This document shows, piece by piece, positions 1 through 5,550 of a stretch of DNA of 7,056 bases. Source of the DNA: Clostridia bacterium (GTDB lineage: Bacteria; Bacillota_A; Clostridia; Christensenellales; Aristaeellaceae); the NCBI GenBank assembly GCA_017412025.1, contig JAFQOY010000148.1:1-7056 (forward strand). Direction: 5' to 3'. How positions within the stretch are numbered: the first letter of the stretch is position 1; every line of letters begins with the position of its first letter. The translations under genes and the position numbers were made by a program. The notes under the pieces were generated by a model that searched no databases, was not told the origin of the DNA, and saw nothing but the letters and a program-made list of their open reading frames with translations.

Positions 1-165
1 GGAGCGGCTGCAAGCCGCTTCCTATATCATTTTCTGGCCGTACGCGCAGCGTACAAGAAAATGATGTTTTATCCGCTGCAAGTATGCGTTAGCAGACTTG
101 CAGCGACAGACCGTCAACAATACTTTGTTGACGGTCTGAGTCTCTTCCCGAAGGAAGAGACTTCA
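1..165. repeat. Array of five consecutive inverted repeats (hairpins) downstream of the PTS-type gene
   Basis: This intergenic stretch consists almost entirely of inverted repeats. H1: AGCGGC 3-8 with GCCGCT 14-19. H2: TCATTTTCT 27-35 with its exact complement 56-64, enclosing a second stem GTACGC 40-45 / GCGTAC 49-54 around a GCA loop. H3: CGCTGCAAGT 74-83 with 96-105, plus an inner TGC/GCA pair. H4: a perfect 14-bp stem, 107-120 with 125-138, around TACT. H5: AGTCTCTTCC 139-148 with 153-162, whose loop reads TTCG closed by C-G on the minus strand, a very stable RNA tetraloop. H3, H4 and H5 are separated by only 1 and 0 nt. No stem is followed by a convincing U-tract on either strand, so these are not ordinary intrinsic terminators. 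H5 ends 27 nt after the stop of the PTS-type gene, so a read-through transcript would end in this structured RNA. It could be a dispersed intergenic repeat of the BIME/REP kind, an mRNA 3'-end stabiliser or a structured RNA. It may continue beyond the left window edge. Confidence 0.8.
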
Positions 166-189
166 AATCGCTTTCATTTTTCAGGCGGC

Positions 190-1296
190 TCACAGCTTCA
201 GCTTCAGATCGCCCTCGCGGATGAGGCCGCGCCTGCGCATGAACGCGCACACCGCGCTGCTGATCACAGCCGGCAGCAAAAAGCAGATCAGCACAAGGCC
301 TATCCAGTCCATCGCCGTTACCGCCGCCTTTGCGCCGGAAGCCACGTCGCTTATCCATCCGGCATATATGCCGATCTGCCCGACAAGCCCGCAGGTGCCC
401 ATACCGGAGGAAACCGGCGCACCGTTCATCTCCAATCTGAACACGCAGGTCGCCAGCGGGCCCGTGACCGCAGAGGCCGCCACCGGCGGTATCCATACCC
501 GGGGATTGCGCACGATATTGGGCATCTGCAGCATGCTGGTGCCCAGCCCCTGCGCGATCAGGCCGTTCCAGCCGTTCTCCTTAAAGCTCATCACAGCAAA
601 GCCGACCATCTGCGCACAGCAGCCCGCGACCGCCGCGCCTCCGGCCAGCCCCGTCAGCCCCAGCGCGGCGCAGATCGCCGCAGAGCTGATGGGCAGCGTG
701 AGCGCCATGCCGATGAGCACGGAGACGACCACGCCCATCAGGAAGGGCTGCAGCTCCGTCGCCCACATGATCGCATAGCCTACCGCGCTCGCCGCAGCGC
801 CGATCGGAGCGGCAACCGCCGCAGACAGCGCTGCGCCGGTCAGGATCGTCACGCAGGGCGTAACCAGAATGTCAATCTTCGTCTCCCGGCTGACCAGCTT
901 GCCCAGCTCTGCCGCCGCAATGGTCACGGCGTATACCGCCAGCGGGCCGCCCGCTCCGCCCATGGCGTTGGCGGCAAAGCCCACGGGAATCAGCGAAAAG
1001 AGCACCAGCGGCGGGCAGCGCAGCGCATGGCCAATCGCAGCGGCAATGCCCGGCCCCGTCATCGCAGAGGCCAGGCCGCCGATCGTATACGCCGCCGCGC
1101 CCTCGCCCGAGCCGACGGTCACAACCGTACGGGTAAGAAAGCCGATGTGCAGCTGCTGGCCGAGGGTATTGAGGATCGTACCGATGAGCAGCGTACAGAA
1201 AAGGCCCTGCGCCATTGCGCCCAGCGCGTCCACGCCGTAGCGTTTCAGGGATATTTCAACGTCCTTGCGTCTTAAAAAGGCTTTGACTTTTTTCAT
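190..1296 (-). CDS. PfoR-like PTS EIIC-family membrane protein (PTS_EIIC_2 type)
   Basis: This is a 368-residue polytopic membrane protein, very rich in Ala, Gly and hydrophobic residues, with a basic N-terminus (MKKVKAFLRRKD) and a basic cytoplasmic-looking tail (about 352-368). I assign it to the PTS_EIIC_2 / perfringolysin O regulator (PfoR) family from conserved-looking blocks: NAMGGAGGPLAVY (110-122), NPRVWIPP (264-271) and a Gly-rich GPLATCVF...NGAPVSSGMGTCGLVGQ block (279-307). In this family the protein resembles the membrane IIC subunit of a sugar phosphotransferase system; PfoR was described as a regulator in Clostridium perfringens. No IIA, IIB or HPr-like gene is nearby, so transport by the PTS route is not shown. 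I chose the start at 1296 over an in-frame ATG at 1356 because it has an AAGGA site 10 nt upstream and because a near-consensus promoter places the transcript start at about 1353. The family is fairly certain; the substrate or role is unknown. Confidence 0.83.
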   Translation of the reverse strand: MKKVKAFLRRKDVEISLKRYGVDALGAMAQGLFCTLLIGTILNTLGQQLHIGFLTRTVVTVGSGEGAAAYTIGGLASAMTGPGIAAAIGHALRCPPLVLFSLIPVGFAANAMGGAGGPLAVYAVTIAAAELGKLVSRETKIDILVTPCVTILTGAALSAAVAAPIGAAASAVGYAIMWATELQPFLMGVVVSVLIGMALTLPISSAAICAALGLTGLAGGAAVAGCCAQMVGFAVMSFKENGWNGLIAQGLGTSMLQMPNIVRNPRVWIPPVAASAVTGPLATCVFRLEMNGAPVSSGMGTCGLVGQIGIYAGWISDVASGAKAAVTAMDWIGLVLICFLLPAVISSAVCAFMRRRGLIREGDLKLKL

Positions 1297-1306
1297 TTGT
1301 TTCGCT

Positions 1307-1311
1307 TCCTT
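1307..1311 (-). promoter_or_regulatory. Shine-Dalgarno site fixing the PfoR-like start
   Basis: The minus strand reads AAGGA here, 10 nt before the ATG at 1296. The alternative upstream ATG at 1356 lies at or before the predicted transcription start and has no such site, so this element decides the start. Confidence 0.7.
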
Positions 1312-1315
1312 CCGG

Positions 1316-1353
1316 AAAACGCCCGATAAGCGGCGCGAATATCCATTCGTTTT
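1316..1353 (-). other. Structured 5' leader of the PfoR-like gene
   Basis: Reading the minus strand, the leader begins AAAA, forms the hairpin CGAAT-GGAT-ATTCG (1349-1336), then a second hairpin CGCC-(8 nt)-GGCG (1335-1320), and closes with TTTT (1319-1316). The terminal AAAA and TTTT can pair, giving a small three-way junction. Alternatively the second hairpin plus TTTT resembles a weak terminator. The stems are short and I do not recognise a known riboswitch class, so a regulatory role is only a possibility. Confidence 0.3.
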
Positions 1354-1358
1354 CATGC

Positions 1359-1387
1359 ATTATACGCCCCTTTGGCGCGTCTTGCAA
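1359..1387 (-). promoter_or_regulatory. Sigma-70/SigA-type promoter of the PfoR-like gene
   Basis: On the minus strand a TTGCAA box (1387-1382) is followed after exactly 17 nt by a perfect TATAAT (1364-1359). This is one mismatch from the consensus -35 and an exact -10. The predicted transcription start is around 1352-1353, giving a leader of about 55 nt before the ATG at 1296. The -35 box lies within the perfect 8-bp palindrome CTTGCAAG (1381-1388), which could also be part of an operator. The promoter begins about 40 nt beyond the terminator of the preceding operon, which supports independent transcription. Confidence 0.82.
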
Positions 1388-1428
1388 GCGATGCGCGGCA
1401 AAGCGGTTCCCTCAGTTTCCCGTGGGAC

Positions 1429-1461
1429 AAAAAACAGGGAGGAGCGCCGCCCCTTCCCTGT
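1429..1461 (-). terminator. Rho-independent terminator of the sugar operon
   Basis: On the minus strand ACAGGGA (1461-1455) pairs with TCCCTGT (1440-1434) around a GC-rich, partly paired interior, and a run of six T residues (1434-1429) follows at once. It begins 27 nt after the stop codon of the last oxidoreductase gene. Stem, U-tract and position all fit an intrinsic terminator. Confidence 0.85.
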
Positions 1462-1488
1462 ATCTTCCGCCAGATGAAAGCCGGTTTG

Positions 1489-2451
1489 TCAGAACTGATC
1501 CAGAATTTCCATCACATCCAGAATCTGCTGCTTCGGCACAAACGGCGACGGTTCGCCCTTCTGCGCGCACGCAAGCAGATGCGTCAGCTCCCTGTAGAAC
1601 CAGCCGGTCACGCCCAGATTCACGCCGCAGTCCACCTGCACCGGATCGCTCAGGTCAAAGCGCGTCACCTCGCCGTCCGCGCTGTAGCCTGTCACGCCGC
1701 TGTGGTCGCAGATCAGCATGCCGCGCTCAAAGTACACGCGCCAGCGCGCGGTAAACGGAATCGCCGCATTGTACCACGCCGCCTCGGCGCAGACATTCAG
1801 CCCGCTGTGCCAGACGTACAGGAAGCGATACTGCTCGGCGTATGCCTTTCCTTCCCCCGCGCACTCGGTGAAGATCACGTCGTCCGGCTTGCCGAACATG
1901 CTCACAATCAGATCCAGATCGTGGATGTGCAGGTCAAAGGGGAGCAGGCCGCTCTTCTCCCTGTCAAACAGCCATCCGCCCTGCGTCCACTTCGGGCAGG
2001 CCGTCAGCCGCTCAAAGCATGCGTCAAGCGGCTTTCCGTAGCGCTGACCGCGCACCACGTCGCGCAGGATCTCCACCTCCCGGGTGAACTGCAGCACCTG
2101 CGCCACATACAGCTGCACGCCCTTTTCCTCCGCCGCGTCAAACATCGCTTTTGCGTCCGCATAGTGAAGCGCGACCGGCTTCTCCGTGATGACGTGCTTC
2201 CCCTGCGCAATCGCCTCCAGCACCAGATCCCTGTGCAGATACGTGGGCGTACACACGTCCACCACGTCGATCGTTTCCGCCGCGCACGCCTTGGCGATGC
2301 TGTCATAGAGCGTTACGTTCCATTCCTGCGCCGTCTTTCTGTCGCTCTCCGTCTTGCCGACGACAGCCGCGACATGCGCGCCCTCGATCTGCTGATAATT
2401 CCTCAAATGGCATACGCCCATGCCGCCAAGGCCGACGAGCAGAATATTCAT
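1489..2451 (-). CDS. Gfo/Idh/MocA-family NAD(P)-dependent oxidoreductase (intact, last gene of operon)
   Basis: The 320-residue product has the two-part architecture of this family. An N-terminal Rossmann domain carries the dinucleotide-binding motif GLGGMG (7-12), and EKP (90-92) supplies the usual Lys91. A C-terminal alpha/beta domain carries the DLHIHDLD block (173-180), giving the D-x3-H-x2-D pattern (D173, H177, D180) expected in the active site. Family members oxidise or reduce a sugar or polyol hydroxyl with NAD(P). The start at 2451 is preferred over in-frame ATGs at 2457 and 2487: a GGAAAGGG site (2468-2461) stands 9 nt before it, and the Rossmann strand MNILLVGLGG then begins directly. 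It follows the isomerase gene after 101 nt, the widest gap in the operon, which contains a terminator-like hairpin. It differs clearly from the other oxidoreductase here, so it is unlikely to be a recent duplicate. The substrate cannot be read from the sequence. Confidence 0.88.
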   Translation of the reverse strand: MNILLVGLGGMGVCHLRNYQQIEGAHVAAVVGKTESDRKTAQEWNVTLYDSIAKACAAETIDVVDVCTPTYLHRDLVLEAIAQGKHVITEKPVALHYADAKAMFDAAEEKGVQLYVAQVLQFTREVEILRDVVRGQRYGKPLDACFERLTACPKWTQGGWLFDREKSGLLPFDLHIHDLDLIVSMFGKPDDVIFTECAGEGKAYAEQYRFLYVWHSGLNVCAEAAWYNAAIPFTARWRVYFERGMLICDHSGVTGYSADGEVTRFDLSDPVQVDCGVNLGVTGWFYRELTHLLACAQKGEPSPFVPKQQILDVMEILDQF

Positions 2452-2460
2452 ACACATGCA

Positions 2461-2468
2461 CCCTTTCC
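2461..2468 (-). promoter_or_regulatory. Shine-Dalgarno site deciding the start of the second oxidoreductase
   Basis: The minus strand reads GGAAAGGG, 9 nt before the ATG at 2451 and only 3 nt before the ATG at 2457. The spacing favours 2451. Confidence 0.6.
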
Positions 2469-2477
2469 GCATTTCAT

Positions 2478-2512
2478 AAAAGGGCATCGCAGCATGCGCC
2501 GCCGACGCCCTT
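2478..2512 (-). terminator. Terminator-like hairpin inside the operon (possible attenuator)
   Basis: In the gap between the isomerase and the last oxidoreductase, the minus strand forms a 10-bp stem: AAGGGCGTCG (2512-2503) with CGATGCCCTT (2489-2480), one G-U pair, 13-nt loop. Four T residues (2481-2478) follow, two of which are also in the stem. The U-tract is short, so termination would be partial. I see no promoter in the gap that would restart transcription, which suggests tuning of the last gene or an RNA-processing or stability role. Confidence 0.45.
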
Positions 2513-2552
2513 GTTCTGTGTCTCCCTGTCCCCTGCAGCGCCCGGCACGCGC

Positions 2553-3368
2553 TTAAAGCGTATAGCCCTGCGCCTTCAGGTATTCCGCACTGTCGCGGAC
2601 AGCCTGATTGACCTCCTCAAGGTCCTTCGGCCCGGCCGCTGTGAACTCGATCTCAATGCTGTACGGGCTGTCGTTGCCCGCAGCTTCAAGCTGCGCAAAG
2701 AACCGCGGGAAGTCGATCCATCCCTTGCCCACAGCCGGGAAATCCCACACGTTCTTCTCGCCGCCCTTGTCCTTGAGATGCACGTAGGCAACGTCGCCGA
2801 TGCAGTCGGCGAGATCCTCGCACGGATCGACGCCGCCGTAGAAGACCACGTTCGCCGTGTCGTAATTGACCTTCACGCGCTCGCTGCCCACCAGCTGCAC
2901 GATCTCCGCGAGCACGCTGCCCTTTCCATGCTCTTTGCCATGCGTCTCCAGCACAAGCTTCAGATCATACTTTTCAAGGTACGGCACCAGCGCGGCGATA
3001 TAGCCCGCAACGGTCTGGTTATCGGCCACGGCATTGTCCTTGAGATGCGCCTCGCCGATGGAGCTGACGATGTACTCGCAGCCAAAGAACGCAGCCAGGC
3101 GGATGTTCTTCACGAAATCGCCGATGCGCTCAGTGTCCATCAGGTTGCAGTGGCCGCTCATGGCAAAGGGGATCAGCCCCGCCGCGTCAAGCTTGTCCTT
3201 GATCTCAAGCAGCCGTTCAAAGCTCTGATCCGGGAATACGTGCTCCGTCCAGCCCTTGGTGGCCGTCAGCTCGATATAGCGGAAACCCGCCGCCCTGATT
3301 CCATCGATCGCCTCTTCAATCGAGAAGCCGTGATAGCAGTTGGAATTGACCGCAATGATTCTGTTCAT
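2553..3368 (-). CDS. Sugar phosphate isomerase/epimerase-like TIM-barrel protein (AP_endonuc_2 fold)
   Basis: The 271-residue product matches the xylose-isomerase-like TIM-barrel family in length and in its spread of acidic and His residues. Candidate divalent-metal ligands are E141 (LVLETHG), D170 (VNYDTAN), H197 (AYVHLKD) and E239 or E241 (SIEIEF); H73 in AMSGH is another likely active-site residue. Members isomerise or epimerise ketoses and polyol derivatives, or dehydrate keto-inositols (IolE type). Some relatives eliminate the aglycone from 3-keto glycosides. The start has an AAAGGAG site (3383-3377) 8 nt upstream. The gene lies between two Gfo/Idh/MocA oxidoreductases, 32 nt after the first, so it probably acts on an oxidised sugar intermediate (inference). 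The protein is cytoplasmic, with no signal peptide or membrane segment. The family is clear; the exact reaction is open. Confidence 0.85.
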   Translation of the reverse strand: MNRIIAVNSNCYHGFSIEEAIDGIRAAGFRYIELTATKGWTEHVFPDQSFERLLEIKDKLDAAGLIPFAMSGHCNLMDTERIGDFVKNIRLAAFFGCEYIVSSIGEAHLKDNAVADNQTVAGYIAALVPYLEKYDLKLVLETHGKEHGKGSVLAEIVQLVGSERVKVNYDTANVVFYGGVDPCEDLADCIGDVAYVHLKDKGGEKNVWDFPAVGKGWIDFPRFFAQLEAAGNDSPYSIEIEFTAAGPKDLEEVNQAVRDSAEYLKAQGYTL

Positions 3369-3400
3369 GGGAAAAGCTCCTTTCTTTGAGGAGAATGTCC

Positions 3401-4434
3401 TTATCCGTTCACGCGGACTGCGCAGCCCTTTTCGCTCGACTCGATCGCGCCGAATACCGCGCGCATCGCCTTGAGCGCGCTCTCGCCGGTGATGTACGGC
3501 GCGTTTTCATCCCTGATGCAGTCGATGAACATATCGATCACGCCGGAGGCCGTCTGGTTGTCGTTCGTCTGGATCTGATCCACGTCGTAGTATTCCACCT
3601 CGCCGCTCTTTTGACCAGCACCAGCGTATGCTCCGGATGATCGTAGATGCGCAGCACGCCCTCCGTACCCCAGAGCACCGTGGAGTTATCCTCCGCGCCG
3701 TAATCCGTCCAGGAGACGGTCATCGTGCCCATCGCGCCGCCATCCATCTTATAGATGCAGAACGCGTTGTCGTCCACCGTGATCGGGCTGCCGTCGGCAA
3801 ACTTCTTGTCAAGCACAGAAAGCATCGCCGAAACCTCGACGATCGTCTGGCCGGTCAGATACTGGATCAGGTCGGTCTTGTGCACGCCCAGATCGGCCAT
3901 CGCGCCCATCGCTGCGCGCTTCTTGTCAAAGAACCAGGTGCCAAGACCCGGATCGACGCTCCACGTCTCGGGACCGCCGTGGCAGAACGCCGTCTTGAAC
4001 GTCAGCACTTTGCCGATCGCGCCGGCGTCGATGAGTTCCTTCGCCTTGGCATGCGCGCCCGCAAGCCGCTGGTTCTGGCCGATCATCAGGCGCTTGCCGG
4101 CCTTCTTCGCCGCGGCGACCATGGCCTCGCAGTCCTCAAGCGTCGTGGCCATCGGCTTCTCGCACAGCACGTGCTTGCCCGCCTCAAGCGCGGCGATGGT
4201 GATTTCGGCATGGCTGGTGTTGGCCGAGCAGACACTCACTGCATCCACATCGGACGCAAGCAGCTCCTCGCATGTGGCGTACGCCGTCGCGCCGTATTTT
4301 TCCGCCAGCTCTTTCGCGCGCTCCAGGTTGATATCATAAAGCGCGGTAATCCTGCAATCCGGATTCGCCGCATACTCGGGCAGATGACGCACCTGACCGA
4401 TCTTGCCGCATCCGATCAGACCCACTTTAATCAT
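3401..4434 (-). pseudogene. Gfo/Idh/MocA-family oxidoreductase interrupted by a one-base frameshift
   Basis: From 4434 (GAGGAG site 4449-4444, 9 nt upstream) a Gfo/Idh/MocA protein reads in frame to Lys275. It has LIGCGKIG (6-13, nucleotide binding), EKP (92-94, Lys93) and DLGVHKTD (181-188; D181, H185, D188). After Lys275 it runs out of frame into a 23-residue Arg/Thr-rich tail that stops at 3538. The -1 frame continues the family-like C-terminus (EVEYYDVDQIQ... to CAVRVNG) and stops at 3401. The break lies at an AAAA run on the minus strand (3612-3609). One extra A restores Val-Lys-Lys-Ser-Gly-Glu-Val and an unbroken protein of 344 residues, the usual family length. No classical -1 slippery heptamer is present: slipping the Lys codon back gives CAA. 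A homopolymer error in sequencing or assembly, or a very recent mutation, is therefore more likely than programmed frameshifting. The gene sits 45 nt after the permease and was presumably co-transcribed with it. Confidence 0.82.
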
Positions 4435-4479
4435 AGCAAAACGCTCCTCTCTGTTTGCCCGCTGACGTCCCGGGGGAAA

Positions 4480-5526
4480 TCAGCGGCTGCTCTCCTTCTT
4501 CTGCAGCAGCACGGCCGCCACAACGATAAATCCCTTGAATGCCTCGCGCAGGAACGGCGGAACGCCCATCAGGTTGAGCAGGTTGTTCATCACGGCGATG
4601 ATCAGCATGCCGAACACCGTGCCCAGAATCGAGCCCCTGCCGCCGGACATGCTCGTGCCGCCGACGACAACCGCCGCAATCGCGTCCATCTCATAGCCGC
4701 TGCCTGCGTTGGCATAGTCCATCGAGCCGATGCGCGCCACCTGAATGACCGCGGCGATGGAGACGAGGAAGCCGGAGAGGACGTAGACCATCGCGGTGAC
4801 CTTCTCCACGTTGATGCCGGAGAGGCGCGCCGTGCGCTCATTGGAGCCGATGGCGTACACATGGCGGCCGAACGTCGTCTTCTTCGACACGATGTACAGG
4901 ATGACCGCAATCACCAGCCAGTAGATGATCGGCAGGATGACCTGGCCGCCGATCTTCGTGTTGGCGATCTTGAGGAAGGCGCTGGGCACCTTCACAGCCG
5001 CCGTCTGCATCACCTGCTGGGTGACGCTGCGGCAGATCTTCATCATGCCCAGCGTAGCGATAAACGCGGGCAGCTTCTGCCTGGCGATCAGGAAGCCGGA
5101 CACGCCGCCGAGCAGGCAGACCATGAGCATGCAGGCCGCAATGCCGATGGCGAAGGCGGCCGGGCCGGTGATCCCCATCGACATCAGCAGGCCGTCCGGA
5201 TAGCTGTTGACAAACACCATCAGCACCGCGCCGACGGCGACCAGCGTGGAGCCGACCGCCAGATCAATGCCGCCGGAGATGATGACAAACGTCATACCAA
5301 GCGCGACGATGCCGACGCTGGCGTTATTTCTGAGGATGTTGATCCAGTTTCTTGACCAGTGGGAAAACCATGCGCCCAGGCTTTCAAAGTCAAATCCAAG
5401 CGCAACCGTCTGCAGGACGATCATCAGAACGAGCACGCAGCCCGTGGAAAAGAGCGGATTGGTCTTCCACTGCACACCCAGTTTCTGCCAGATCGTCGGA
5501 TTCTTAGTCTGATTCTGCTGTGTCAT
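4480..5526 (-). CDS. Sugar ABC transporter permease, RbsC family
   Basis: The 348-residue protein has a short hydrophilic cytoplasmic N-terminus (about 1-23) followed by many hydrophobic segments. Family motifs run in the expected order: NILRNNASVGIVALGMTFVIISGGIDLAVGS (63-93, in the conserved membrane core), LPAFIATLGMM (152-162), TTFGRHVYAIGSNERTARLSGINV (217-240, the cytoplasmic loop that contacts the ATPase), and DAIAAVVVGGTSMSGGRGSILG (281-302). This is the membrane channel of a ribose/galactose/simple-sugar importer, which would work as a dimer with the two-domain ATPase encoded 24 nt upstream and an extracytoplasmic binding protein. It starts at 5526 with a GAGGAG site (5540-5535) 8 nt upstream. 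Only one permease gene is present in the window, as in Rbs-type systems. The substrate could be a pentose, hexose, inositol or similar; the motifs do not distinguish them. Confidence 0.93.
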   Translation of the reverse strand: MTQQNQTKNPTIWQKLGVQWKTNPLFSTGCVLVLMIVLQTVALGFDFESLGAWFSHWSRNWINILRNNASVGIVALGMTFVIISGGIDLAVGSTLVAVGAVLMVFVNSYPDGLLMSMGITGPAAFAIGIAACMLMVCLLGGVSGFLIARQKLPAFIATLGMMKICRSVTQQVMQTAAVKVPSAFLKIANTKIGGQVILPIIYWLVIAVILYIVSKKTTFGRHVYAIGSNERTARLSGINVEKVTAMVYVLSGFLVSIAAVIQVARIGSMDYANAGSGYEMDAIAAVVVGGTSMSGGRGSILGTVFGMLIIAVMNNLLNLMGVPPFLREAFKGFIVVAAVLLQKKESSR

Positions 5527-5550
5527 CGCGTATACTCCTCTCCAATTCCA

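Noticed and set aside
27..64. Intrinsic terminator on the plus strand formed by H2 followed by TGTTTT
   Set aside because: The T stretch is short and interrupted, and no plus-strand gene is visible to the left within the window. It is better treated as part of the array.
1..165. CRISPR array or tandem direct repeats in the hairpin-rich region
   Set aside because: The units are different palindromes, not copies of one repeat, and there are no regularly sized spacers.
61..1275. A 404-codon open frame on the plus strand
   Set aside because: It is antisense to the PfoR-like gene, starts inside the hairpin array and has low-complexity Arg/His/Ala-rich composition with no domain.
1297..1356. A longer PfoR-like protein starting at the ATG at 1356
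   Set aside because: The promoter's TATAAT ends 3 nt before this ATG, so the codon would be at or before the transcription start. The added 20 residues are unremarkable and there is no Shine-Dalgarno site.
2452..2487. Longer versions of the second oxidoreductase starting at 2487 or 2457
   Set aside because: The extra residues precede the first Rossmann strand and overlap the hairpin and the ribosome binding site. The ATG at 2451 has the best Shine-Dalgarno spacing.
1372..2556. A 394-codon open frame on the plus strand
   Set aside because: It is antisense to the second oxidoreductase and crosses the terminator and promoter region. Its composition is that of a shadow frame.
2511..3389. A 292-codon open frame on the plus strand
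   Set aside because: It mirrors the isomerase gene on the opposite strand and has no credible motif or ribosome binding site.
3590..3620. Programmed -1 frameshifting in the oxidoreductase gene
   Set aside because: The site reads GTC AAA AGA. Slipping back by one would place the Lys tRNA on CAA, and there is no X-XXY-YYZ heptamer or long A run. A missing base is simpler.
3628..5355. A 575-codon open frame on the plus strand
   Set aside because: It lies antisense to the permease and the first oxidoreductase, both with clear family motifs. Its translation is a His/Arg/Asp/Ala-rich string with no recognisable domain, typical of the complement of a GC-rich gene.
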